25,331 nt of DNA, taken from IMG/VR virus record IMGVR_UViG_3300033146_006366, positions 1 to 25,331 of that record; one strand, written 5' to 3'. The notes under the pieces are model-generated. The model did no database searches and was not told the DNA's origin. It was given only the letters and a program-made list of their open reading frames with translations. This stretch comes from a virus. This document shows positions 5,767 through 14,225 of this stretch, in pieces (positions within the stretch are counted from its first letter, which is position 1; each line of letters starts with the position of its first letter). Both the position numbers and the translations under genes were made by a program.

Positions 5767-8760
5767 CTAATCTTTATACCCAACAATTGCATCAAATTTT
5801 ATTCTTGCAATTTCATTATTTATTGTATAACCACCGTGGTCTCTGACTTTTACAATTATTCCATCAACTAATTCATCGTGGTAACTTGACGCAATATCCC
5901 CATTTGAATTTATCATATTTAATTTAATGATTTCTTTCATATCATTATGAACATCTGCTAAGAACATATAAAATTCAGGTGTTCTGATTAGAGGAGTATA
6001 CCCTCGTGCAGAATCACTTAAACAATAAATATTTTTTATTTTATCAATTAAAGGTTTTACTAATTCAAACATAAAACTGCGTTCTGTAATTTTGTCAGAA
6101 AGTTTAGTTGATTTTTGCAATACTTCAAATTCACTTGTATTATTGAATAATTCCCAACCTTTAAATAATGTTTTTGTTTCGTTAGTTTCTAAATATTCTG
6201 CAGTAGATTCAGGAGAGATTATTGAATATTTATTGAAGAAATCTATTAATACTTCTTCAAAAGAATTAAGAAACAAATCGCTGTCAGAATGATGGCCTTT
6301 TGATATATACGAATAAATATAATGGTCTTTTCCGACTAACCGTTCCCAATCAAGATGAGAACTTTGTCCTTTAATTTTTTTAACTAAATCAATTGGAGCA
6401 AGTCTTATATTTGCATTTATTACTTCATCAAAACTTTCGATTATTTCTATTATGTTTGATAAATAAAGGTCTCTATTAAAATCATTTTTATTTGATAGAA
6501 ATTCATAAACAGCATTATTAATTTTTTTCTCAATTTCAGACTTATTTACTAAGTTCTTTATATTAACTTTACCAATAATTGCAAAATCGTGAATAATTGG
6601 AGAAACATAAATCGTTTGTTCTGTAACCATGCTTCTATTTTTCAAATATGAAACAAACTGATTTATTTTGTCTGAAGTAACAAAACCTGGAAAAATATTT
6701 TGTTCTGTTGTTTTGAAAGTAGTCATATCTTCAAATCTAAATGGGTCTGTTCCAATATCATTTTTTACTTCATCTATTGTATTCTCATCCCAATCAATTT
6801 CATATTTAATTTTAATGTCATCAAATTGATATAACGGATTATAATTATTTGTGTAATTACCTTCTAATTTTAGTTCATATAATGGAGAATTAAAAGTACT
6901 TGGATCTTCTCCATTATTATCCCAATATTTAATATCGTTTTCAAGATTAGAAGAAAGTTGAACATAAATAAAATTAGAGTAACTTAAATAAACTCCTAAT
7001 TGAGAATTTATTCTATCTTCTAATAATTCTATTATTGTTTTCCAACCACTATTATTTGCATCTAATCCATCAAATATTTCTTCTTCCCATTTTATTGTTT
7101 TTGAACTCCCATCATTTTTCGTAAGTTCAATTTCCATCTTAACATTTTGAGAAGCAACATAATTTAAAAATTCATATGATCCTTGACGCATTATTTCTGA
7201 GTTTGCAGTTTTATTTACAAAAGAAACTCTTGTTGGAACTGTGCCATCCCAGTTCATTTGCTGAAATTTTAATTGAGCAACGACTGAATCTGATGCAAAA
7301 ATATTTATATAGCTTTGTCCTGGAATTTGATAATTTGAATAACGGCCATCAAGAACTTCAGAATCTAAATCTTTTCTTATTGTATAAACTCCATCAGCCT
7401 GTTCATATAAATCTCCAAGCACTGAAAATAAAATTGTATTATTTAGTTTTTTAATTGCATTAAAACTAATATCATCAGAGTCTACTAAATAACTAATATT
7501 TTTAAGTTCTTCTTGTTCTCCCCAAGCTAACGCATTTTTTACTAATATTGGAGCAGTAAAAGATTTCATAAAATCAACATAATCTTTTTTAGTAATTAAT
7601 CTATCAAAAGTTTGGTAAACTCCCGGAGCATTTACTGCAATTGAGTCAAGCGTTTCAATATCTCCGCCACCAACAATATTTGAAGTAAATATTGCTTTTA
7701 ATTTTAAATAGTCTTTTTGTATTACATTATTTTTATTTGTAATTGAAACAGTATCTCCGATTACTCCGGTTTGATTTGCTTCACTACCTGATGTACTTAA
7801 ATATTTTACAAACACAGAATAATCATTAGAATCTATTCCGATTGAAGTTGTTACCCCGTCGCCAAATCTTAATTCAACTCCATACCCATCAAAAGATTCC
7901 GCAGAAGTACGAACTAAAACTATTTTAGCAGGTTCATTATTATCTGCATCTGGCATATATATTTTATTAAGGTTATTTCCTTTTAGTAAAGTTCGTCTTT
8001 CAATTTCATAAATATTATCTCCACTAAACGCGTCAGATTCATTTACACCAATTGCAACAACAGTAGTTTCTCCGTCTTGATAATCATATTCTCCATATAA
8101 ATTTGAAAATGTAGGGTCTTCAATTAAATATTTTTGAAATTTTGGAAAATGAACTTCATTATTTAAGTCTCTTTCAACTTCTTCGTGAATTAATTTTATT
8201 ACTCTAAATTCACCTTGCATTAATGTCAACGGTTTTGTTTTTGTTACAGTACTCTCAATATCATCATTTATATAAGTTTCATATTCAGGAGTTCCGTCTA
8301 CAATTATCTTTTCTCCATTTTGTAATTTTATTAATGCTTCAGAATCTAATATAACATTGACGTGGTTTTGTATTACATATTTTAATCCATTAAAACTAAA
8401 ATCAGTGAATTGAGGTATGTCAAGCGTAATTTCATCACCTGGCTGAATATCTTGAGGAAAACCGCGGTCTTTTGAAACTTCTATTTTAATTGTTGCAGTC
8501 GCGGGAATTGGTCTTTTAATATCGTAGCCTTGATTATTTGCTAATTTAATATGCCCACGATATCTTTTACCGGTTGAGTAAAATTGCTCTTCAACAGCTC
8601 TTTCAATATTATAATTTGCATAATCAATTGTTCCTGCCATTAATTCCATTAATACAGAAGCAATGTCAGAATCTGAGAAATTCTGAAAACGTCCGTCTGA
8701 CTTTATTTTATTTTTGAGTTCTTCTAATATATCTTGAAATGTTACATTAGTATAATTCAT
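5767..8760 (-). CDS. gp6: Baseplate wedge protein, gp6 / baseplate J-like
   Basis: A 997-residue protein of the T4 gp6 / baseplate-J family. gp6 forms the ring that links baseplate wedges around the tail hub. Signatures are the N-terminal FSDSDIASVLMELMAGTIDYANY block (residues 28-50) followed by the GYDIKRPIPA segment, FGDGVTTSIG at 299-308 with the G..ANQTG turn after it, and APGVYQTFDRLITKKDYV at 378-395, all typical of J-like proteins. T4 gp6 is about 660 residues, so this one carries roughly 300 extra residues, mostly in the middle and C-terminal parts. The last 80 residues, with a helical segment and then a beta-rich end, have no counterpart I can name. The gene follows gp25 after 24 bases in the same leftward operon; its ribosome binding site is weak, which suggests coupling to gp25. 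Confidence 0.9.
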   Translation of the reverse strand: MNYTNVTFQDILEELKNKIKSDGRFQNFSDSDIASVLMELMAGTIDYANYNIERAVEEQFYSTGKRYRGHIKLANNQGYDIKRPIPATATIKIEVSKDRGFPQDIQPGDEITLDIPQFTDFSFNGLKYVIQNHVNVILDSEALIKLQNGEKIIVDGTPEYETYINDDIESTVTKTKPLTLMQGEFRVIKLIHEEVERDLNNEVHFPKFQKYLIEDPTFSNLYGEYDYQDGETTVVAIGVNESDAFSGDNIYEIERRTLLKGNNLNKIYMPDADNNEPAKIVLVRTSAESFDGYGVELRFGDGVTTSIGIDSNDYSVFVKYLSTSGSEANQTGVIGDTVSITNKNNVIQKDYLKLKAIFTSNIVGGGDIETLDSIAVNAPGVYQTFDRLITKKDYVDFMKSFTAPILVKNALAWGEQEELKNISYLVDSDDISFNAIKKLNNTILFSVLGDLYEQADGVYTIRKDLDSEVLDGRYSNYQIPGQSYINIFASDSVVAQLKFQQMNWDGTVPTRVSFVNKTANSEIMRQGSYEFLNYVASQNVKMEIELTKNDGSSKTIKWEEEIFDGLDANNSGWKTIIELLEDRINSQLGVYLSYSNFIYVQLSSNLENDIKYWDNNGEDPSTFNSPLYELKLEGNYTNNYNPLYQFDDIKIKYEIDWDENTIDEVKNDIGTDPFRFEDMTTFKTTEQNIFPGFVTSDKINQFVSYLKNRSMVTEQTIYVSPIIHDFAIIGKVNIKNLVNKSEIEKKINNAVYEFLSNKNDFNRDLYLSNIIEIIESFDEVINANIRLAPIDLVKKIKGQSSHLDWERLVGKDHYIYSYISKGHHSDSDLFLNSFEEVLIDFFNKYSIISPESTAEYLETNETKTLFKGWELFNNTSEFEVLQKSTKLSDKITERSFMFELVKPLIDKIKNIYCLSDSARGYTPLIRTPEFYMFLADVHNDMKEIIKLNMINSNGDIASSYHDELVDGIIVKVRDHGGYTINNEIARIKFDAIVGYKD

Positions 8761-8784
8761 ATTTTTTAAATCTCAATTCTTCTG

Positions 8785-9210
8785 TTAAAAGTAAATTATA
8801 TCTTCCCACTTATCATCAATATCAGAGCCATTAATTTTAAATGAGATTGATATTTGTATTGAATCTTCTGATAATGTTTCAGCTGAAGATTTAGAATTAT
8901 TTATTTTAATTTCTGGAATATATTTTTTAATATCATTTATTGCGTAATGCAATGCTTTTTCAGCAGTTCTTTTTGAAGTTGGCTCATTAAATAATATTGA
9001 ATAAAGACTTGTTCCAAATGTAATATTAAAAAAACGTTCTCCAGGGATCGTTGTTAAAATAGTTCCAATTCTTTGTTTTATTACATCAATATTTTTAACT
9101 TCACCTTTATTTTCTAAATCGTACGCTAAATCGTAAGCATAGATTTGTTTTGAAAAACTATTCCTATTAAAACTTTTTATATCAAACTCAGTTTCGTATT
9201 TGCTTCTCAT
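8785..9210 (-). CDS. gp25: Baseplate wedge subunit gp25
   Basis: A 141-residue protein of the gp25/GPW family, close to T4 gp25 in length (132). The family signature is clear: NIDVIKQRIGTILTTIPGER followed by F...FGTSLYSILFNEP (residues about 40-76), then a helical and a beta-strand segment. In contractile systems gp25 joins the sheath-nucleating core bundle with gp6 and gp53 and starts sheath assembly. Its place immediately before gp6 in the same leftward unit agrees with that partnership. The ribosome binding site is weak (GAAG). Confidence 0.93.
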   Translation of the reverse strand: MRSKYETEFDIKSFNRNSFSKQIYAYDLAYDLENKGEVKNIDVIKQRIGTILTTIPGERFFNITFGTSLYSILFNEPTSKRTAEKALHYAINDIKKYIPEIKINNSKSSAETLSEDSIQISISFKINGSDIDDKWEDIIYF

Positions 9211-9256
9211 TTAACTTCTTTTCTTTTGTTTATTTGAACCGCTTTATTCACTTAGT

Positions 9257-10255
9257 TCACTCAATTACTTTGTTATCGAAGTTCTGAACTTCTAATTTGT
9301 TCATTGTATTATTATGGTATGCTAAAATATAATCATCAGACAATTCCCCTAATATTGCATAATCTGAAATAATAGATTGCACTTGTGTATCATCACGTTT
9401 CATTACCCCGCTTAAATATTTATAATACCCACCTGGACCGTAAGGAGCTACAACGCCCTCTGCAATAAAAAACCCATCAATATAAATTTTAAAATTATTT
9501 GTTGAAAAATCTGCTATAGTAGCGATTGAATGCGCATCAGTGTCATTTAATGTATAAAATGTATTCACAGTCGCCCCTGAGTAGTTGTTTATAATATATA
9601 TTTGTTTAGATGCATTTATTTTTATTGATACGTCTTGTGTCATATCGTAACCACTGCCATAATATCCTTTTATACTAAAACCAACAAGTTTCTTATCAGC
9701 GGACGGCGCAGCATTTAATTTAAAACAATTAATAACAGAATATTTTTTATTTCTTATATCAACGTATGTATTATTATCATACCTAAACGTTGCCCCGGTA
9801 CTTGTATTTTTTGCATTTATGTTTCCTCTATAATTTGCATCTGCTTCAGAGGCAAACCCATTATTATAAATACCTGTCATTAAACCATTTGTAATAAAAG
9901 AAGTCGTCAGTGAATTAGAGTTCGCTTTTGTAAAATCATTATATAAAAATTTTGCGCCGTCAGTCGGAACAAATGCATCCATTGATTGGCTAACAGCTGA
10001 GTTCCTTATTGCAATATAAAATGGTTTATCTGCAGAATCATCAATTGAACTAATTCTAACGTGAGCAATTAATATTTTTTGAGAAACATTGAAATATGTA
10101 ATGTATCGTTTACATTCTACTGTATATTGGTCATCTTCAAAAAATCTAATTTGGTTTGAGCTTTTGCCTTCTACATCAGCCCAAAAACTTGCAGGCAAAT
10201 TTGCGTCATCACCCCGTGCTTCATAATATAATGTAAAATTTGTTATACTTGCCAT
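9257..10255 (-). CDS. Lectin/LamG-like (concanavalin-fold) tail or baseplate-associated protein
   Basis: A 332-residue protein. The C-terminal half (residues about 150-310) has a laminin-G/concanavalin-like strand pattern, with FSIKGYYGSG..., a DAHSIATIADFSTNNFKIYIDG segment, and then GFFIAEG. That last part is the typical 'h.va...dg..v.lYvDG' edge seen in LamG domains. The N-terminal 120 residues are beta-rich with VECKRYITYFNVS and HVRISSIDDS. It is the first gene of the leftward unit with gp25 and gp6, has a GAGGAAA ribosome binding site, and starts beside the divergent late-type promoter. It may be a carbohydrate-binding appendage or a baseplate decoration protein. There is no enzyme motif; the fold assignment is by pattern only. 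Confidence 0.65.
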   Translation of the reverse strand: MASITNFTLYYEARGDDANLPASFWADVEGKSSNQIRFFEDDQYTVECKRYITYFNVSQKILIAHVRISSIDDSADKPFYIAIRNSAVSQSMDAFVPTDGAKFLYNDFTKANSNSLTTSFITNGLMTGIYNNGFASEADANYRGNINAKNTSTGATFRYDNNTYVDIRNKKYSVINCFKLNAAPSADKKLVGFSIKGYYGSGYDMTQDVSIKINASKQIYIINNYSGATVNTFYTLNDTDAHSIATIADFSTNNFKIYIDGFFIAEGVVAPYGPGGYYKYLSGVMKRDDTQVQSIISDYAILGELSDDYILAYHNNTMNKLEVQNFDNKVIE

Positions 10256-10297
10256 AACTTATTTTTTTCCTCATTTTAATTAATACAAAACTAAATT

Positions 10298-10346
10298 TAA
10301 TTGTATTTATTTTTTTGCTTTTTACTCCTAAAAATAAATACAATTA
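10298..10346. promoter_or_regulatory. Divergent late-promoter-like 17-bp inverted repeat
   Basis: TAATTGTATTTATTTTT (10298-10314) and AAAAATAAATACAATTA (10330-10346) are exact reverse complements separated by 15 bases. Each half carries an AAATAAATA core on the strand that runs towards the adjacent gene: lectin/gp25/gp6 to the left and gp15/gp16/tube to the right. The simplest reading is a pair of back-to-back late promoters. A terminator or operator is less likely because both flanking genes are transcribed away from it. Confidence 0.55.
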
Positions 10347-10398
10347 CAGAATTAATTATTTTTATAAAAACAATGAAAAGGTATTAAATAGAAATATT

Positions 10399-11136
10399 AT
10401 GAGAGGTAAATTAGATTATTATTATCCTGAAACAATTAGAGGAACTATTGAAGCATTAACAAATGTATTCTCAGATATTATTGTTTATAAACACGATAAT
10501 ATGAATAATAAAATAAAATTGATTGAAGTGCCTTTACAGTTCGGTTCTAATGTCCCTGAGACACGAATAAATGATAATGGTGATGTAGAACAATATATCC
10601 CACAATTGCCACGAATTGAGTTAAAATGGCTCGGTTTGAGCATCTCTGAAGACAGAATAATTGCTCCTTATACTGATAGGTTTTGGAACGATGAAGAAGT
10701 GCATTTCTTAGATCCAGATATTGAACCCGGAGAATATTTAACCGCAATAAATGGTTTATTCAAAGATAAGAACCCAATACCATATAATTATTCCTTTAAT
10801 GTAAAAATAATTACTGAAGACTTAAATTATTTATCTCAAATATTAGAAAATACATTACCTTATTTTACTCCTAAAAACAAAGGTATTATTAGAGTAAAAG
10901 AATTTTCTTTTTTAAATGTTGAAAGAGACTTAGTAATTAATATGGAAGGTGTTTCAGTTACAATGCCCGAAGATATTGATTTTGAAACTGTTCCTGTAAT
11001 TACAGCAGAATTTGATATTACAATTGAAGGATTTATTTATCAAAGAGTTGAAGCATCAAGAATTGTAAACACAATTATTGTAGATATTTTTACAGATGAT
11101 ATTCTTGATAAAGAAATAATTGTTAAATCAATTTGA
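10399..11136 (+). CDS. gp15: Tail sheath stabiliser / tail completion protein gp15-like
   Basis: A 245-residue protein from the ATG at 10399. I chose this over the upstream TTG (10315) because the conserved N-terminus then begins as in T4 gp15: a few residues, then YYYPETIRGTIEALTNVFSDI, comparable to T4's FGYFYNSS.RRY..LMGDLFSNI. Further matches are the IEVPLQFG segment and the LPRIELKWLG segment (family: IxVPI.Y...LPRI.). gp15 forms a hexamer at the head-proximal end of the tail, caps tube and sheath, and joins the neck. T4 gp15 is 272 residues. The stop lies 13 bases before the ATG of the small terminase. The possible ribosome binding site (AAAAGG) is far upstream, so initiation may be weak. 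Confidence 0.75.
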   Translation: MRGKLDYYYPETIRGTIEALTNVFSDIIVYKHDNMNNKIKLIEVPLQFGSNVPETRINDNGDVEQYIPQLPRIELKWLGLSISEDRIIAPYTDRFWNDEEVHFLDPDIEPGEYLTAINGLFKDKNPIPYNYSFNVKIITEDLNYLSQILENTLPYFTPKNKGIIRVKEFSFLNVERDLVINMEGVSVTMPEDIDFETVPVITAEFDITIEGFIYQRVEASRIVNTIIVDIFTDDILDKEIIVKSI

Positions 11137-11149
11137 AAAATTGGAGAGT

Positions 11150-11734
11150 ATGTATGAACAGGATAATAATGAGAGCGGTAAATTTATTGAAGAGAAAACG
11201 CAGACCAAAAACAAAAATGATAAAAATAATAGAAAAAAAGAAGAAAAGTTAAGCCAGGATGCTGTAGATAGCCAAAATAAACAGGCCGAAGAAAGTATAA
11301 TAGTAAAACAAACCGATGAACGTTTGCTATCAAATACGGGCTCAGAACTTGTTCCAGCAAATACAGGTTCAGAAATTGAAATGTATGTTGAGAAAGGTGA
11401 AGAGCCTGTAATTAGAGACCAAGAATATATTATTGGAGAAACTCATCAAACAATTGCAAAAGTTGGCGAAGTAATGACTACTTTAGCAGACACTTTACAA
11501 GATGGCTCAAGAGCATCAGAATTTGAAGCTTTTGCATCTTTAGCAAGAACTATGAATGACTCAATCAAAAATTTATCTGAATTTCATTTTAAAGTTGCAG
11601 ATAGAGAAAATATGAGAGACACGATACAACAACCAACAACAGTAAATAATAATTTAATATTAAGCGGTTCAGAAATGCTTGATAAAGTAATAGAAATGAA
11701 AGAACAATTAAATAAGAAGGAACAAGAGGAATAA
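11150..11734 (+). CDS. gp16: Terminase small subunit gp16-like
   Basis: A 194-residue protein from the ATG at 11150, preceded by GGAG; an alternative TTG start at 11120 would overlap the gp15 gene and is less likely. The N-terminal 70 residues are highly charged and look disordered. The C-terminal half matches T4 gp16 in pattern: SRASEFEAFASLARTMNDSIK corresponds to T4's 'H.EVFATLM.QM...N..IL', and NNLILSGSEMLDKVIE to T4's 'NATVFMGSPTELMDEI'. gp16 forms an oligomer that recognises concatemeric DNA and regulates the large terminase gp17, which is not in this window. The gene lies 13 bases after gp15 and 4 bases before the tail-tube gene. It could be mistaken for a coiled-coil structural protein, but the ordered C-terminal match argues for terminase. 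Confidence 0.75.
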   Translation: MYEQDNNESGKFIEEKTQTKNKNDKNNRKKEEKLSQDAVDSQNKQAEESIIVKQTDERLLSNTGSELVPANTGSEIEMYVEKGEEPVIRDQEYIIGETHQTIAKVGEVMTTLADTLQDGSRASEFEAFASLARTMNDSIKNLSEFHFKVADRENMRDTIQQPTTVNNNLILSGSEMLDKVIEMKEQLNKKEQEE

Positions 11735-11738
11735 AAAA

Positions 11739-12521
11739 ATGGCAAATTTTTTAGAAGCTAATACATTTAACGATAATGGCATTGATAATTCTATACAAAA
11801 AGAATGGCTATTTAGAGTACAATTTCATTTGCCTGCTTTATTTGATAATTTGAGCCGTTCATCAGTCACATCAGCAGAAAAATTATTATCATATAAAGCA
11901 AAGTCTTTTACATTACCATCTTTAAAAACAGAAACACTTGATATAAAATTTCAAGACAAAACAAAAAGAATACCTATTGAATACAGTCAAGAAGAAAACT
12001 TTTCAATTACATTTGAAGAAAATGATTATAAAGAACTGTATTTAATATTTTCAGATTGGATAAAATATATCAGAAGCGGCGAATTTGAACGTGGCGAGGA
12101 ATTTAATCAAATAGTCACTGAAATTGAATTATACACATTTAACAATTCATTAAATTATCACCCGTATAAAATGGTAATGCACGACTGTTTCCCACAAGAT
12201 ATTGGAAACTCAGAATATTCATACTCAGGCAATTCAATAATTTCTCATACAGTATCGTTTGCGTTTAGTGAATTTGATATTTATAAAGTAAACAAATTAA
12301 ATGATAAAGTATTAGCAGCAGAAAATGTAATTAAAACCATTGATACATCTGTTTCGCATACTGTTTTAGAAAACCCAGCGTTACAAACACTTGCTTATCA
12401 AGAATCAATATTGAAAGAAAGAGAATCGCTTATATTTAAATCAAATGCACAAAAATCAGCAATGAATGACCAACAAAAAAATATAGCAAGCATCTATAAA
12501 ATGAAAGAAGGTAGTAATTAA
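11739..12521 (+). CDS. Tail tube-fold protein (gp19/gp54-like)
   Basis: A 260-residue protein with the phage tail-tube fold as judged from its strand order: FRVQFHLPALF near the start, then AKSFTLPSLKTETLDIKFQDK (family A...LP......I...G), RIPIEYSQEENFSITFEENDYKELYLIFSDW (family: d....v.f..n.....f..W), an EIELYTFN strand, and MHDCFPQDIGNSEYSYSGNSI, typical of the 'C.P..ig....s' edge. T4 gp19 is 163 residues, so this protein has an extra helical C-terminal region of about 70 residues. That makes it either the major tail tube with a C-terminal extension or a tube-initiator of the gp54/gp48 type. It starts four bases after the terminase stop with AGAGGA as ribosome binding site. Confidence 0.75.
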   Translation: MANFLEANTFNDNGIDNSIQKEWLFRVQFHLPALFDNLSRSSVTSAEKLLSYKAKSFTLPSLKTETLDIKFQDKTKRIPIEYSQEENFSITFEENDYKELYLIFSDWIKYIRSGEFERGEEFNQIVTEIELYTFNNSLNYHPYKMVMHDCFPQDIGNSEYSYSGNSIISHTVSFAFSEFDIYKVNKLNDKVLAAENVIKTIDTSVSHTVLENPALQTLAYQESILKERESLIFKSNAQKSAMNDQQKNIASIYKMKEGSN

Positions 12522-12522
12522 A

Positions 12523-13110
12523 ATGAATTCGTTTAAAGGAAATGGAGTTGTAAAAAATTTTTATGACAAAGCTACTATACAAGTTAAATCTAAATTTTTA
12601 GTAACATTTACAGATGACACTACTGATAATCAAGAAAAGAAAGACTTATACGAAATAATTGGAAATATGCCAAAAATAGATCCCTGGCAAGTAAAACAAA
12701 TTGAATATCCTTATATGCCATCGATTGATGTTGTTGATTATTATTTTCAAACAATCCCAGTTGTAGATCCTTATAAGCCAAGCGCAAATACAATTTCAAT
12801 ACAATTTATCGAAAATGAGTTTAATAATGTATTGCAGTTTGGAGAGTGGTTATTTAGAAAAATATCAGGGCCAAGCGGCATATTAAGAAGTTCAAAAGCA
12901 AATTTTATAGACCAAATTGATATTTATGAAATTAATATAAAAGGTGAAATAATAAATCACGAAGTATTAACACATTGTCTTTTTACAAAAATGGACGGTA
13001 ATTCAAGGTCCAGTGACGGCGGCATTATTGAAAGAACTCTTGAATTTACTTATATTGAAAGATTACGTGAAGATAGACCGTTATCAATAACAGATCCTTC
13101 TAAAATTTGA
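12523..13110 (+). CDS. Second tail tube-fold protein
   Basis: A 195-residue protein with the same overall pattern as the preceding one: KFLVTFTDD at the N-terminus, then a lysine-rich linker, VKQIEYPYMPSIDVVDYYF, ISIQFIENEFNNVLQFGEWLF (aligning with the tube-fold ITFEENDYKELYLIFSDW), and a closing HEVLTHCLFTKMDGNSR...GGIIERTLEFTYIERL block. It begins one base after the preceding stop with AGAAGG upstream, so the two are tightly coupled. Paralogous tube-fold proteins occur in T4 (gp19, gp48, gp54). Which of the pair is the major tube cannot be decided from sequence alone, although expression level would tell. Confidence 0.7.
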   Translation: MNSFKGNGVVKNFYDKATIQVKSKFLVTFTDDTTDNQEKKDLYEIIGNMPKIDPWQVKQIEYPYMPSIDVVDYYFQTIPVVDPYKPSANTISIQFIENEFNNVLQFGEWLFRKISGPSGILRSSKANFIDQIDIYEINIKGEIINHEVLTHCLFTKMDGNSRSSDGGIIERTLEFTYIERLREDRPLSITDPSKI

Positions 13111-13130
13111 TTTTTTCACCGTATATTTAG

Positions 13131-13147
13131 AAAATTAAATACAATTG
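13131..13147 (+). promoter_or_regulatory. Possible late promoter before the gp26-type gene
   Basis: AAAATTAAATACAATTG matches the inverted-repeat halves at 10298 and 10330 at all but two positions. It lies in an 87-bp gap between the tube-fold genes and the gp26-type gene, where no other spacer of that size exists in this operon. Confidence 0.4.
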
Positions 13148-13197
13148 AATAGAAAATATTTAAAACTAAATTTTTAAATGAAAGGTGAAATTTAATT

Positions 13198-14037
13198 ATG
13201 CCAGTATCTAAAAAAACAATTAAAAAAGAAGAAACAATTAAAACTCCAATTACTGAGGAAGAAAGCATAAAAATTCCTCAAGATTATATTAAAATGCCTG
13301 CTGAAAATCTTAGCACGAAAGGCATTTATTATGATTTCGATATTTATTGCCGTTCTCTAAAAGGTTCTGAAATAATGCGCTTAGCTGATATTGATGAAAC
13401 TAATGCAGACGAAATAATTGATAACATATTGAGTGATGTCATTTTGTTATCAAAACCAAACAAAACTTATAAAAAAGATATTTATTTGAATGACAAATTA
13501 AACTTGCTATTTTTTGTCAGAGTGCTTACCTATAAAGACCCCAATTTCAAAATAAATTATACTTGTTCAAATGAATCTTGTAAAGCAGAAAATAAATTAC
13601 ATTTTACAATGGATAATGTAGAAATAAATTATATAGATTCTACAATAAGCGATAAAGATTTAAAGTATAAAACTGAAGATGGAGTTCTAATAAATTTTAA
13701 TTTAATAACAATTGAAGAAGAAAGTAATATTAGAACATTAATATCAGAATTAGAAAAAAGCTGCAAACGAAACAATTTATATTATGACTCAGACCTTGCT
13801 TTATTGAGCGCAATGGTAAAAATTAATAGTGAAGGTTTTGAAAATGAATTTCTTAAATATAAATATTTCATTGATAAAATTAGCGCTGTTGATTTAGTAA
13901 AATTAAAAAGTAAAATAAACAAATTAGAATGCGGTATAACAACTGAAATTAAGAGCAATTGCTCGGAATGTGGAGGTCAGGACTTAGTTCCTGTAATGTT
14001 TTTCGGCGAGTTCTTTATTCCCGAATATATCGCGTAA
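13198..14037 (+). CDS. gp26: gp26-type baseplate hub / tail-assembly (chaperone-like) protein
   Basis: A 279-residue protein resembling the T4 gp26 baseplate hub-assembly family (Pfam T4_baseplate). It has a charged N-terminus, the IYCRSLKGSEIMRLADIDE segment, a helical domain (residues about 75-110), and a Cys-based zinc site: C123 and C128 (CSNESC) and C255 and C258 (CSEC), split by a long insertion as in zinc ribbons of this family. T4 gp26 is about 208 residues. These proteins act in baseplate hub/tape-measure assembly and may not be part of the virion. The gene's stop at 14037 lies inside an out-of-frame open stretch that continues for 54 codons, which looks like a programmed frameshift product (see the next feature). 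The ribosome binding site is AAAGGTG ten bases before the ATG. Confidence 0.7.
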   Translation: MPVSKKTIKKEETIKTPITEEESIKIPQDYIKMPAENLSTKGIYYDFDIYCRSLKGSEIMRLADIDETNADEIIDNILSDVILLSKPNKTYKKDIYLNDKLNLLFFVRVLTYKDPNFKINYTCSNESCKAENKLHFTMDNVEINYIDSTISDKDLKYKTEDGVLINFNLITIEEESNIRTLISELEKSCKRNNLYYDSDLALLSAMVKINSEGFENEFLKYKYFIDKISAVDLVKLKSKINKLECGITTEIKSNCSECGGQDLVPVMFFGEFFIPEYIA

Positions 14038-14203
14038 GGCGTTTTTAGATTTAACATTTAAAGTTGCAAAATATTTTGGTTTTAACCCATTTGATTTAAA
14101 GGATGAGAGCTTAGCAGAAATTATATATTATTCAGATAAAATAGATGAACTGTATGAAGCTGATGAAAATGAAAATAATGTTGCAATACCAAAAATTAAT
14201 TAA
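13997..14203 (+). CDS. Start-less out-of-frame ORF overlapping the gp26-type gene; candidate frameshift extension
   Basis: This frame is open from 13997 to the TAA at 14201-14203. It encodes KAFLDLTFKVAKYFGFNPFD, then LKDESLAEIIYYSDKIDELY and an acidic tail, which reads like a real alpha-helical protein domain. It contains no ATG, GTG or TTG, and only an ATA at 14027. It overlaps the end of the gp26-type gene in the +1 (equivalently -2) frame. Slippery candidates in the overlap are TTT-TTC at 13999-14004 and CCC-G at 14020-14023. A slip at the first would fuse 268-269 residues of gp26 to 66 more. The pattern matches the tape-measure chaperone pairs of lambda (G/G-T), P2 (E/E') and Mu, although those use -1 or -2 shifts. 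In T4, gene 26 is followed by gene 51, so this ORF may be the gp51 equivalent. Translation by re-initiation at ATA is possible but less likely. Confidence 0.55.
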   Translation, partial: CFSASSLFPNISRKAFLDLTFKVAKYFGFNPFDLKDESLAEIIYYSDKIDELYEADENENNVAIPKIN

Positions 14204-14225
14204 GAAAAGGAGAAATTAGATTAAA

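Noticed and set aside
10315-10398. TTG start for the gp15-like gene
   Set aside because: The added 28 residues have no counterpart in gp15, the stretch contains part of the promoter inverted repeat, and the ATG at 10399 gives the conserved N-terminus.
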